Shown here: one piece after another, positions 1 to 6,919 of the stretch
Layout of the letters: the number at the start of each line of letters is the position of its first letter
Numbering within the stretch: position 1 is the stretch's first letter
Assembly: GCA_030618325.1 (NCBI GenBank)
Contig: JAUXDP010000038.1
Location: 1-15,744 of the forward strand
Source: Methylococcaceae bacterium
Lineage (GTDB): Bacteria; Pseudomonadota; Gammaproteobacteria; Methylococcales; Methylomonadaceae
Reading direction: 5' to 3'
DNA length: 15,744 nucleotides
Position numbers and translations under genes: made by a program
The notes under the pieces: model-generated
What the model was told of the DNA's origin: nothing
What the model saw: only the letters and a program-made list of their open reading frames with translations
Databases searched by the model: none

Positions 1-224
1 GTCGCTTTCTGACTTGCGCCAGGTTCTCTTAATCGGACGCTTAGATCTACAAATCCGGGACAAACAATCTGGTCGCTGGCATCAATCACTCTGTCAGCAA
101 CAAAACCATCCGGTTGATCTGTCATCGATATAATTCTGTCTTCAGAAATATAAATGTCGCCGACCTGAACCGTCTGGCTCGCCGGGTTTATGATTCGGCC
201 CTGAGCAATATGAATATTGGTCAT
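1..224 (-). CDS. pyrC': PyrC', dihydroorotase-like non-catalytic subunit (5' part only)
   Basis: This is the N-terminal 74 residues of a type I dihydroorotase-like protein; the rest lies beyond base 1. It begins at ATG 224, which overlaps the pyrB stop codon by one base (TAATG), so the two genes are translationally coupled. Residues 57-69 read PGFVDLSVRLREP. In active dihydroorotases this segment is normally DLHVHLREPG, and its HxH binds zinc; here both histidines are replaced (Ser62, Arg64). That matches the inactive PyrC' of pseudomonads, which holds the aspartate transcarbamoylase holoenzyme together with PyrB and does not catalyse a reaction. The structural role is inferred from that family. 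Because the gene is cut, the other metal-site residues cannot be checked. Confidence 0.88.
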   Translation of the reverse strand, partial: MTNIHIAQGRIINPASQTVQVGDIYISEDRIISMTDQPDGFVADRVIDASDQIVCPGFVDLSVRLREPGASQKA

Positions 225-1192
225 TATTGAGTTCCAGCCGCTTGCATAGTCATCGACATAATAGCCATTCTAACTGCTATACCGTAACTGACTTGCTTAA
301 GAATTACCGAGCTCATGCCATCTGCAACGCTGGAGGCTATTTCCACCCCCCGATTAATGGGTCCAGGATGCATGACAATAGCATCAGGTTTGGCTGATTT
401 TAATTTGTCTTGCGTCAAACCATAACATTTATAATATTCACTTTCTGTTGGCAGAAACGCACCTGTCATGCGTTCTTTTTGCAAGCGCAACATGATAACC
501 ACATCTGCCTCTTGAATCCCTTTTTCCATATCATTAAACACCTTAACACCCAGCGTTTCGACCTTTGCCGGTAACAGTGTTTTGGGCGCGATGACATGAA
601 TTTCCGGCACCCCTAACGTATTGAGTGCCTGGATTTGTGATCGCGCTACTCTAGAATGCAAAATATCACCAACAATGGCAACCCTTAATTGGCTGAAATC
701 CTGTTTTACCCGTCGGATCGTAAACATATCTAGCATTGCCTGAGTAGGATGAGCGTGATTTCCATCACCTGCATTAATAACACTGATGTAGGGAGCAACA
801 TGTCTGGCAATAAAGTGTGCAGCGCCACTTATCGAATGTCTGACTACAAACATATCGACGTGCATTGCCTCCAGATTTCGAATGGTATCCAAAAGAGTCT
901 CACCCTTTGATGTGGCAGATGTTGAGATATCCATATTCAGGACATCGGCAGATAGCCTGGTCGCTGCCAAGTCAAAAGTCGTTCTAGTTCGGGTGCTGTT
1001 CTCAAAGAACAGATTGATAATGGTTTTTCCTCGTAACAGAGGGAATTTTTTTACCTGCTGATCAGAAACACTGGCGAATGATTCTGCTGTATCCAGAATT
1101 TCAGTCAGCAATGATTTGCTCAGTCCTTCAATAGATAAAAAATGTTTTAGCTTACCTTCAGGTGTAAATTGCAATTCATGATTTGCGGTCAT
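224..1192 (-). CDS. pyrB: Aspartate carbamoyltransferase catalytic subunit
   Basis: PyrB joins carbamoyl phosphate and L-aspartate to give N-carbamoyl-aspartate, the committed step of pyrimidine synthesis, in the cytoplasm. The 322-residue protein has the family signatures in order: carbamoyl-phosphate loop STRTRTTF (66-73), SATSKGE (92-98), VRHSISG (117-123), HPTQAMLD (148-155), the aspartate-domain loop MLRLQKERM (234-242) and HPGPINRG (275-282). It has a short N-terminal extension before the first conserved helix, as in the class A enzymes of pseudomonads that pair with PyrC'. The ATG at 1192 directly follows the pyrR stop codon with no gap, and the stop overlaps the pyrC' start. No pyrI regulatory-subunit gene is next to it. 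All catalytic motifs look intact. Confidence 0.97.
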   Translation of the reverse strand: MTANHELQFTPEGKLKHFLSIEGLSKSLLTEILDTAESFASVSDQQVKKFPLLRGKTIINLFFENSTRTRTTFDLAATRLSADVLNMDISTSATSKGETLLDTIRNLEAMHVDMFVVRHSISGAAHFIARHVAPYISVINAGDGNHAHPTQAMLDMFTIRRVKQDFSQLRVAIVGDILHSRVARSQIQALNTLGVPEIHVIAPKTLLPAKVETLGVKVFNDMEKGIQEADVVIMLRLQKERMTGAFLPTESEYYKCYGLTQDKLKSAKPDAIVMHPGPINRGVEIASSVADGMSSVILKQVSYGIAVRMAIMSMTMQAAGTQ

Positions 1193-1711
1193 TTACGCTG
1201 CTTGATTGATAGTTTGAATATGTATAGTCAGGTTTTCTGGCCCAATCAGTTTAACACGTTGGCCTTGAGGTAAGCTAATCGTCTCACCCACACAATCGGG
1301 TTTCATTGGGATTTGTCGGCCATCACGTTCGATCAACACACCTAGTACAACCTGCCTGGGTCGTCCATAATCAAAAATCTCATTCAGGGCTGCACGGATG
1401 GTTCGGCCGGTGTAAAAAACATCATCAATTAAAATAATATCGCGGCCTTCAATATTAATGGGCAGCTGGCTGGGTTTAACTTTAGGATTTACGCCAATCT
1501 GGGAAAAATCATCACGGTAAAATGAAATATCAAGTAGCCCTAAAGGTTCATTGATATTTAAGCGTTGATGCATTTGCTCTGCAATCCAGACACCGCCAGT
1601 ATGAATACCAATCATGACCGGATCATTAATTTGCCGTTCAGTAATAGTACTTTTTAGTGTGGCCTCCAATTGATTGAGCAACACTTGAATATCGAAACTT
1701 GTTTTTGTCAT
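1193..1711 (-). CDS. pyrR: PyrR, pyrimidine operon regulator / uracil phosphoribosyltransferase
   Basis: This 172-residue type I phosphoribosyltransferase matches PyrR. The PRPP-binding signature is at 91-106 (DIILIDDVFYTGRTIR), and the upstream GIHTGG loop (35-40) and the SFYRDD segment (63-68) are typical of the family. In Gram-positive bacteria PyrR binds the pyr mRNA leader to cause attenuation and also makes UMP from uracil and PRPP. In Gram-negative bacteria the regulatory mode is less settled. Only 3 nt separate it from ruvX and none from pyrB, so no attenuator fits next to it. Any control in cis would have to act upstream of algH or through another mechanism. The ATG at 1711 is the natural start, and its Shine-Dalgarno is weak. 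Confidence 0.95.
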   Translation of the reverse strand: MTKTSFDIQVLLNQLEATLKSTITERQINDPVMIGIHTGGVWIAEQMHQRLNINEPLGLLDISFYRDDFSQIGVNPKVKPSQLPINIEGRDIILIDDVFYTGRTIRAALNEIFDYGRPRQVVLGVLIERDGRQIPMKPDCVGETISLPQGQRVKLIGPENLTIHIQTINQAA

Positions 1712-1714
1712 TCT

Positions 1715-2167
1715 TTAAAAATTTTCATTTAACCAGGATTGCAGGATTAACTGAGCGGCCAATTGATCCTGCACTTGCCATAGTTTATCAGCATTTACGC
1801 CAAGGTCATCGAACAGCAACTGTTTTGCCTCAAAGGTAGACAATTTTTCATCGATGGTAAAGACGGGTAATTGAAAGCGTCCTTCCAGTTGCCGACAAAA
1901 CTTTTCAATTTTTGGCGTTATTGGATTATCAGTACCATCATCTTTTTTTGAAATACCAACGACCAACCCACCTGGCTGCCATTCCTGAATCAACTGACTG
2001 ATTGCCTGCCAATCGGGTTTTTGATTAATTGCACTTATAGTTTGTAATGGGCTTGCAGTTCCAGTAACCACCTGACCAACTGCTACGCCAATTTTTTTGC
2101 TGCCAAAATCAAACCCGAGATAAGTGGGGTTTTCAAGTGCAACCACCGGTTTGGCAAGCTTAACCAT
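1715..2167 (-). CDS. ruvX: RuvX / YqgF, putative pre-16S rRNA nuclease or Holliday junction resolvase
   Basis: This 150-residue protein belongs to the YqgF/RuvX family, which has an RNase H-like fold. It has been linked both to 16S rRNA 5'-end maturation and to Holliday junction resolution. Visible motifs are the first-strand acidic site GFDFGSKKIGVAVG (18-31), VVGISKKDDGT, the TIDEKLST segment and the C-terminal DQLAAQLILQSWL helix. The usual family segment is closer to GLP-x-x-DGT; here it is GISKKDDGT, a mild divergence. The start ATG at 2167 overlaps the algH stop codon by 8 nt (ATGGTTAA), which indicates translational coupling. It shares the operon with algH and the pyr genes, as in other gammaproteobacteria. 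The first ~15 residues precede the conserved core, so a slightly later start cannot be ruled out. Confidence 0.93.
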   Translation of the reverse strand: MVKLAKPVVALENPTYLGFDFGSKKIGVAVGQVVTGTASPLQTISAINQKPDWQAISQLIQEWQPGGLVVGISKKDDGTDNPITPKIEKFCRQLEGRFQLPVFTIDEKLSTFEAKQLLFDDLGVNADKLWQVQDQLAAQLILQSWLNENF

Positions 2168-2729
2168 GTCCAGCTGGCATGGTTAACAAACTAATATCAA
2201 TACCAAGTTGGTTTGCTGCTGCTGACCAGCGCTGATCAACGGGAGTATTGAAAAGCACGTTGTTTAAACAAGGTGTATGCAACCAGGAATTAGCTGTGAT
2301 TTCCTTTTCCAGCTGCCCTTCCCCCCAACCAGCATACCCCAGCGCAACCAAAAAATTTTTTGGTCCTTCGCCTTTGGCAATAGCCACCAGTATATCCTTG
2401 GAAGTAGTTAATGAAATCGTATCTGAAACTGGGATTGAGGACTCCCATAGACTATCAAGCTCAGGACTGTGTAAAATAAAGCCTCGTTCCTGCTGTACTG
2501 GGCCACCGGCAAAAACTGGAGTTTTATTGCATACAGGGTCAACTGCTGTAATTCCCATTTGCATAAAAATTTCACCTAGATCCATTGCTGTAGGTCGATT
2601 AATTGTTATTCCCAACGCCCCTTCATCATTATGCTGACACATAAGCGTCACAGAATGGAAAAAATTAGGGTCGTTTAGGTTTGGCATGGCAATCAAAAAC
2701 TGATTGTTCAAATAAGTTACGCTATCCAT
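2160..2729 (-). CDS. algH: AlgH / YqgE family protein
   Basis: This 189-residue protein has the YqgE/AlgH signature segments in order: MPNLNDPNF near residue 15, HNDEGALGITINRP (33-46), AGGPVQQERGFILH around 74-87, and LGYAGWGEGQLEKEI with the following NSW. The biochemical function is not firmly established. In Pseudomonas the gene was named for an effect on alginate production. It is the first gene of the minus-strand run algH-ruvX-pyrR-pyrB-pyrC', and its end overlaps ruvX. The ATG at 2729 gives the usual family start just before the conserved N-terminus. An AAAGA-like ribosome binding site lies a few bases upstream. Confidence 0.95.
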   Translation of the reverse strand: MDSVTYLNNQFLIAMPNLNDPNFFHSVTLMCQHNDEGALGITINRPTAMDLGEIFMQMGITAVDPVCNKTPVFAGGPVQQERGFILHSPELDSLWESSIPVSDTISLTTSKDILVAIAKGEGPKNFLVALGYAGWGEGQLEKEITANSWLHTPCLNNVLFNTPVDQRWSAAANQLGIDISLLTMPAGHG

Positions 2730-2749
2730 ATTTATCTTTAGTTTTGTTT

Positions 2750-2779
2750 ATCATATCGATGAGTAAACTCTCTTTTCAG
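2750..2779 (-). promoter_or_regulatory. Candidate sigma-70-type promoter for the algH operon
   Basis: On the minus strand, TATGAT (2755-2750) could be a -10 box, with CTGAAA (2779-2774) as a -35 box 18 nt upstream. Both are imperfect matches to consensus. It is the best pair I found in the divergent gap, but the predicted leader to ATG 2729 would be only about 13 nt, so this is tentative. Confidence 0.3.
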
Positions 2780-2803
2780 TTTTACCTAAACCTTAAATTT
2801 TAG

Positions 2804-2833
2804 TTGATGTAATATGACAGCTTTCAGTAATTA
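2804..2833 (+). promoter_or_regulatory. Candidate promoter for the EAL-domain gene
   Basis: TTGATG (2804-2809) is followed after 18 nt by TAATTA (2828-2833). The -35 match is reasonable and the -10 match is weak. The pair would give a leader of about 45 nt before ATG 2884. This is an inference from base pattern alone. Confidence 0.25.
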
Positions 2834-2883
2834 AAATTCCAAGCGCATAAAACAAACCTAACCAAATATCGAAACAACAATAC

Positions 2884-4146
2884 ATGCCCGCCTTACCCAG
2901 ACCCGAATTTATTGAAGCAATAAAACAAAGCTGCCGGCAGATTAGCTTAAAAAGCACGCTCCTTTACGTCGAAATAAATCACTCCACTCAAGTTATCAGC
3001 CTGATGCAAGGACTTGAAGCAGAGGAGAGCCTGATCCTGTCTATTGAGCAATTCATTATCGATAGCATTGCTCCCTACAAAAATACGATTGTAGGCCGCA
3101 TAGAAAGCAACAGATTCGGTATTATTCTACCACTTTCCATTGAAGATAGTCTTGATCTTGCCCATCAATTAACCAGAAGACTAGACCAACAGTCCACAAA
3201 AATAACCGGTGAAATCTATTATCCCAAATTAATTATTGGAGTCACTCCGTTAGCACCTGCCGTATCAGTCCCAGAACTGGCCATTGCAGCGGCTGATGAA
3301 GCCTTGCACCAGGCCAGACGTATTGGACACAGTATCGTTCAATTGGTCGAACCAGATGATCCACGGCTACTGGAATATCAAAAGTTCCTTAAATTGCTCC
3401 CTATACTTCGTAAAGGATTAAAGAAGCAATCATTTATTCTCTACGCTCAACCGATAATCCCTTTAACCAATCGACCCTCTATTAAAAAATCTGAAATTCT
3501 ATTGCGTTATCGAGATGAAAATATAGCCATTCATCTACCCAAACAATTCCTTTCTACTGCTGGGCTATTTCATGTCAGCCGTGAAATTGATCTATATGTA
3601 GTGCATCAATTCTGTCGGTATATGCAACAAAACCCTGGACAAGAAACCCTATATTCCTTGAATATTTCTGGCAACACGGTACGCTTTTCGCCATTCTTTA
3701 ATTTCGTGGAACGTGAGTTTCATTTTTATAATGTCGACCCACAAAAAGTCTGTTTTGAAATGACCGAAAACGTAGCTGACAAGGATATGTCTCACGCAAC
3801 AAAGCTGATGGCTCTACTCAAAAACCATCTAGGTTGCAAACTGTCATTGGATGATATCGGCATAGGCTCCAGCAATTTATCAAACCTACCCCGTTTTGAT
3901 GTCGATTTTTTTAAAATTGATGGCTCCTACATCCAAGCCATGCTTGATGATCCTTATGCCGAATTGGTAGTACGTTTTATAGCCACTGCAGCCAAACAAC
4001 TCAACAAAGAAGTTGTTGCGGAATATGTCGAGCAACAGCAACAATTAGATCGGCTAAAAGAACTGGGGGTTGATTATGCACAAGGTTATTTACTCGGCAA
4101 ACCGGAAATTCTGTTTGATCCTGCAGAACAGAAAAAGGTCGGCTAG
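2884..4146 (+). CDS. Degenerate GGDEF + EAL domain protein, probable c-di-GMP phosphodiesterase
   Basis: This 420-residue cytoplasmic protein has no signal peptide or membrane segment. Residues ~20-155 resemble a GGDEF fold (RIESNRFGIIL at 72-82, then a region like the family's 'AADEALHQARRIG'). The GGDEF signature itself is ESNRF (74-78), so cyclase activity is unlikely. Residues ~165-410 are an EAL domain with the expected metal and catalytic residues: E204 (EILLR), N260 (LNIS), E292 and E295 (FEMTE), D323/D324 (DDIG), K344 (FKID), E380 (VAEYVE) and Q400 (AQGYLLG). Hydrolysis of c-di-GMP to pGpG is therefore plausible; the decayed GGDEF part may sense a ligand or mediate dimerisation. The gene lies between algH and tonB in the opposite orientation. 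No clear Shine-Dalgarno precedes ATG 2884; the start is chosen because the GGDEF-like fold needs the N-terminus. Confidence 0.88.
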   Translation: MPALPRPEFIEAIKQSCRQISLKSTLLYVEINHSTQVISLMQGLEAEESLILSIEQFIIDSIAPYKNTIVGRIESNRFGIILPLSIEDSLDLAHQLTRRLDQQSTKITGEIYYPKLIIGVTPLAPAVSVPELAIAAADEALHQARRIGHSIVQLVEPDDPRLLEYQKFLKLLPILRKGLKKQSFILYAQPIIPLTNRPSIKKSEILLRYRDENIAIHLPKQFLSTAGLFHVSREIDLYVVHQFCRYMQQNPGQETLYSLNISGNTVRFSPFFNFVEREFHFYNVDPQKVCFEMTENVADKDMSHATKLMALLKNHLGCKLSLDDIGIGSSNLSNLPRFDVDFFKIDGSYIQAMLDDPYAELVVRFIATAAKQLNKEVVAEYVEQQQQLDRLKELGVDYAQGYLLGKPEILFDPAEQKKVG

Positions 4147-4156
4147 ATTTTATTTC

Positions 4157-4208
4157 ACCACGAAGGACACGAAGGCTTACTTGTTGTTTTCTTCGTGTAC
4201 TTCGTGGT
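4157..4208. terminator. Long hairpin between convergent genes, possible bidirectional terminator and dispersed repeat
   Basis: The arms ACCACGAAGGACACGAAG (4157-4174) and CTTCGTGTACTTCGTGGT (4191-4208) pair over 18 bp with one mismatch, around a 16-nt loop. T-rich bases lie on the left (4149-4155) and an A-run on the right (4209-4213), so the stem could end transcription of both the EAL gene (stop 4146) and tonB (stop 4223). The arm contains the tandem-like CACGAAGGACACGAAG motif, which I recall as common in intergenic repeats of several bacterial genomes. Whether it is repeated in this genome cannot be seen from one copy. Confidence 0.65.
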
Positions 4209-4222
4209 AAAAATACTAGTAT

Positions 4223-5092
4223 TTATTTCGTCGACATCCCAGATTTATCAGAAAACTCCCAAACTCTTGTGATTACCAAAACATCCAATTCTTTGCGTAA
4301 TTCTTTTGGTAAGGGAGGAAATGGTGCGCTCATTGTTACAATCCGCTTTGCGGCATCATCGAGAGCTGTATTGCCTGATGAACGGCTGATACGAATACTA
4401 TAAATGCTACCATCCTGCTTAATACCCACATCCATCACCAATGATCCGACAAAGTTCTTTTTCCGCGCGACCTCAGGGTAATTCAGGTTACCTGTGCGCT
4501 GCACCTTACGCTGCCAATCCAACAGATATTGAGATCCCAGATATTTATGCGTACTCACTTGATCAACAAATTTAATCCGGCTTTTTTCAGAATTCTGCTG
4601 ACTATATCGAATATTCGCACCCAATTTAGCAATTTGCTTTACTAGAGCATCAGATGATAACTGTGGTTTGCTTTTATCAACCTTAGTATCGGCTTTATCC
4701 GCAGCCTTAACTTGAACGTCAGATTTTTCTTGGGTTATTAACTTTTTAGCACGGACCCCTTCACTTTGGTTAATGCGTTTCTTATAGATTTTCTTTTGGC
4801 TAGCTCCATCGCTAGGAAGCTGTTGCTTGGGTGGTTCAGGTTTTTTATCTGTTTCTCCAGCACCAACTTGATTTTCTTGTGCCAAAAATTGTGCTTTTTT
4901 CGGCGCTTTCTCTGCTATGGTGTGGGTAATCGTGATTTCAATAGACTTATTGATTTTATCTGGCAATGAAACAGTAAAATTAATGCTAAAAATCAAAAGA
5001 ATGTGTAAAACTGCCGCCAAAAAAATGGCTAACAATAAACTATCACTAACTGACACTGGTGGTGGTTCGATAAGTGGAAATTGTGCTGTCAT
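4223..5092 (-). CDS. tonB: TonB family energy transducer
   Basis: TonB couples the inner-membrane proton motive force, through ExbB/ExbD, to outer-membrane TonB-dependent receptors. This 289-residue protein has a short cytoplasmic N-terminus and one membrane helix at ~18-41 that includes His30. A long Lys/Gln/Ser-rich periplasmic linker (~50-190) follows, with only a few prolines (PEPPKQQLP), less proline-rich than classical TonB. The TonB C-terminal domain is at ~198-283 (NYPEVARKKNFVGSLVMDVG, then DGSIYSIRISRSSGNTALDDAA). It starts 2 nt after gshB, so the two are probably co-transcribed. No exbB/exbD lies in the window. The position next to gshB matches tonB3 of Pseudomonas, which has been tied to surface motility; whether that role holds here is unknown. 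Confidence 0.9.
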   Translation of the reverse strand: MTAQFPLIEPPPVSVSDSLLLAIFLAAVLHILLIFSINFTVSLPDKINKSIEITITHTIAEKAPKKAQFLAQENQVGAGETDKKPEPPKQQLPSDGASQKKIYKKRINQSEGVRAKKLITQEKSDVQVKAADKADTKVDKSKPQLSSDALVKQIAKLGANIRYSQQNSEKSRIKFVDQVSTHKYLGSQYLLDWQRKVQRTGNLNYPEVARKKNFVGSLVMDVGIKQDGSIYSIRISRSSGNTALDDAAKRIVTMSAPFPPLPKELRKELDVLVITRVWEFSDKSGMSTK

Positions 5093-5094
5093 GA

Positions 5095-6042
5095 TTAATT
5101 CAAATGGTCTTCAATATGATCCAATAATTTGGCGCTAATATTCAGGTCAAACTGTTGATCCAATTCTTGTACACAGGTAGGACTGGTAACATTTATTTCA
5201 GTCAGATAGTCGCCGATAACATCCAGACCAACAAATACCAATCCCTTTTCTACCAGGGTTGGACCAACCTGATCAGCAATCCATTGATCGCGCTCGGTTA
5301 AGGGTCGGCCTTCGGCGATTCCGCCAGCAGCAAGGTTTCCCCGGGTTTCACCTTGTGCCGGAATCCTTGCCAAGGCATACGGAATAGCCTCCCCATTTAC
5401 CACAAGGATACGTTTATCACCCTGCTTGATTTCCGCAAGATACTTCTGCGCCATCACCATTCGAGTGCCATGTTCGGTCATGTTCTCTAAAATAACACTT
5501 AAATTTGGATCTTCCCGAAGTAAATGGAAAATTGACGCCCCCCCCATGCCATCCAGTGGTTTTAATATTATCTCATGATGTTCCTGCAAAAAATCACGTA
5601 TCAAACTTGAATCACGGGTCACCAACGTATCAGTGCAACACTGAGGAAACCAGGCAGTAAAAAGCTTCTCATTGGCATCTCGTAATGATTGTGGCTTATT
5701 AATAACATAGCAACCTAACTGTTCTGCCCTTTCCAGAATATAAGTTGCATAGATATATTCCTGATTAAACGGCGGATCCTTGCGCATGATAATGACATCC
5801 AGTGTCTCCAAAGCAACAACCTGATCACCCATGAACTGATAATGCTGCTTTGCATCCCTTTGCACTTGTAATAATCGGGTTTTGGCAAACGCGCGTCCAT
5901 TGCGTAAATACATATCGTTCAATTCTACGTAATGCAATTCCCATGAACGCGATTGCGCTTCAAGCAACATAGCAAAGCTGGTATCTTTTTTAATATTAAT
6001 AAGAGCGATGGGATCCATGACCATGCCAAGTTTTATTGCCAC
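5095..6042 (-). CDS. gshB: Glutathione synthetase
   Basis: GshB joins gamma-glutamylcysteine and glycine using ATP to make glutathione, in the cytoplasm. The 315 residues align well with E. coli GshB (316 residues) from the first residues (IKLGMVMDPIALINIKKD). Visible are MRKDPPF (86-92), the ATP-grasp loop KPLDGMGG (161-168), GETRGNLAAGG (231-241) and the metal/ATP-binding EINVTSPTCVQEL (282-294). The start is GTG at 6042: this gives the family N-terminus, while the first ATG at 6024 would remove the first beta strand. A GGGAG stretch lies upstream, rather far from the GTG (about 11-12 nt). It is followed 2 nt later by tonB in the same orientation. Confidence 0.97.
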   Translation of the reverse strand: MAIKLGMVMDPIALINIKKDTSFAMLLEAQSRSWELHYVELNDMYLRNGRAFAKTRLLQVQRDAKQHYQFMGDQVVALETLDVIIMRKDPPFNQEYIYATYILERAEQLGCYVINKPQSLRDANEKLFTAWFPQCCTDTLVTRDSSLIRDFLQEHHEIILKPLDGMGGASIFHLLREDPNLSVILENMTEHGTRMVMAQKYLAEIKQGDKRILVVNGEAIPYALARIPAQGETRGNLAAGGIAEGRPLTERDQWIADQVGPTLVEKGLVFVGLDVIGDYLTEINVTSPTCVQELDQQFDLNISAKLLDHIEDHLN

Positions 6043-6155
6043 TCTGAATTTATCTCCCAGAAATTAGAGTTATAATACTATCAGTATATACTATACTTTT
6101 CGCAGCCATGAATGCTGAACAGTTTTTTTGAGGGCAAGAGTTGAGCAGGTACAAA

Positions 6156-6231
6156 GTTGGGACTTCACGATGGTTTTCTGCAATGCAGCTCTCGACTGTT
6201 ATACAAAGCTGTAGCTACAATGAAGTACAAC
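6156..6231. repeat. Imperfect inverted/direct repeat cluster in the gshB-rpmB gap
   Basis: GTTGGGACTTCA (6156-6167) pairs imperfectly with TGAAGTACAAC (6221-6231). Inside lie the small palindromes CTGCAaTGCAG (6178-6188) and TGTAGCTACA (6210-6219), and TACAAAG occurs directly repeated at 6150-6156 and 6203-6209. The cluster lies upstream of the rpmB promoter. It could be the remains of a mobile palindrome or an upstream control region. The sequence does not decide, and some of these matches may be chance. Confidence 0.3.
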
Positions 6232-6245
6232 CCTAAAAATCACCA

Positions 6246-6274
6246 TTTACTTTTTTCTATAAATTTGTGATAAT
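6246..6274 (+). promoter_or_regulatory. Extended -10 promoter of rpmBG
   Basis: TTTACT (6246-6251) and GATAAT (6269-6274) are spaced by exactly 17 nt, with TG one base upstream of the -10 box (6266-6267). This is a near-consensus sigma-70 layout. Transcription would begin near 6281, giving a leader of about 35 nt before rpmB. It is the best promoter in the window. Confidence 0.72.
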
Positions 6275-6315
6275 GGTCGGCTATTTTTGAAACAAGAAAA
6301 ATCTCGAGGTTAATC

Positions 6316-6552
6316 ATGTCTAAAGTTTGTCAGGTGACGGGAAAGCGTCCTGTTACAGGGAATAATGTATCGCACGCACATAATAAAACCAGAAGACGTT
6401 TCAATCCAAATCTACACCACCATAAATTCTGGGTGGAAAGTGAAAATCGTTGGATACGCCTAAGAATTTCTGCAAAAGGTATGCGTATCATTGATAAAAA
6501 CGGTATTGATACGGTGTTAGCCGATATTCGTGGCCGTGGCGAAAAAGTTTGA
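6316..6552 (+). CDS. rpmB: 50S ribosomal protein L28
   Basis: This 78-residue basic protein has the L28 N-terminus (SKVCQVTGKRPVTGNNVSHA) and the conserved NKTRRRFNPNL segment. It ends in the usual DTVLADIRGRGEKV and is full length for the family. L28 is a 50S subunit protein. A GAGG Shine-Dalgarno at 6306-6309 sits 6 nt before the ATG. It is the first gene of the rpmB-rpmG pair, with rpmG 10 nt downstream. There are no CxxC zinc motifs, so this is the zinc-independent form. Confidence 0.98.
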   Translation: MSKVCQVTGKRPVTGNNVSHAHNKTRRRFNPNLHHHKFWVESENRWIRLRISAKGMRIIDKNGIDTVLADIRGRGEKV

Positions 6553-6562
6553 GGAGTAAATA

Positions 6563-6718
6563 ATGCGGGATAAAATAAAACTAGTTTCAAGTGAAGGCAC
6601 AGGCCACTATTATACAACCACTAAAAATAAACGGACCATGCCGGAAAAACTGGAAATTAAAAAGTTCGACCCTGTTGTTCGTAAACACGTCATTTATAAA
6701 GAAGCCAAAATCAAATAG
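6563..6718 (+). CDS. rpmG: 50S ribosomal protein L33
   Basis: This short 51-residue gene begins at ATG 6563 and ends with TAG at 6716-6718. The translation starts MRDKIKLVSSEGTGHYYTTT and continues through KNKRTMPEKLEIKKFDPVVRK to HVIYKEAKIK, the typical gammaproteobacterial L33. It lacks the paired cysteines of the zinc-binding form. A GAGGAG Shine-Dalgarno (6551-6556) overlaps the rpmB stop region. It is surely co-transcribed with rpmB, the common arrangement in proteobacteria. A weak stem (TTTCCT 6732-6737 with AGGAAA 6748-6753) follows, without a T-run. Confidence 0.98.
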   Translation: MRDKIKLVSSEGTGHYYTTTKNKRTMPEKLEIKKFDPVVRKHVIYKEAKIK

Positions 6719-6803
6719 CTTCGACTGTACTTTTCCTTTGAGAACACAGGAAATAACGTAAAAACTTTTCCAGGCTAGTGGATTATTAACCCCAACCAGG
6801 CCT

Positions 6804-6885
6804 TTTAGTTAAGACAGTCGTCTAGTTAGGATCAACAGCGCCAACCCATCATTAATGGACGGCGCTAAAGCCCTTCTTAACTAAA
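6804..6885. repeat. 82-bp nested palindromic element
   Basis: An 11-bp perfect inverted repeat bounds the element: TTTAGTTAAGA (6804-6814) and TCTTAACTAAA (6875-6885). Nested inside are AGCGCC (6837-6842) / GGCGCT (6861-6866) and CCAT (6846-6849) / ATGG (6855-6858) around a CATTAATG core. It lies between the convergent genes rpmG and the CNB-rhodanese gene. It could be a small non-autonomous mobile repeat or a structured 3'-end element acting as a terminator; there is no clear T-run. I see no obvious target-site duplication. Confidence 0.55.
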
Positions 6886-6919
6886 CTGCCCCCTCTCTCA
6901 ACCCCCACCCTTTAGCAGG

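Noticed and set aside
2248..2637. 129-codon open frame on the plus strand
   Set aside because: It lies fully inside algH on the opposite strand, and its translation shows no recognisable family; algH has all its conserved motifs.
6330..6617. 95-codon open frame on the minus strand
   Set aside because: It covers rpmB and the start of rpmG antisense. Both ribosomal proteins are certain, and the reverse frame shows no family features.
6732..6753. Hairpin TTTCCT/AGGAAA after rpmG as an intrinsic terminator
   Set aside because: The stem is only 6 bp and A+T-rich with a 10-nt loop, and no T-run follows.
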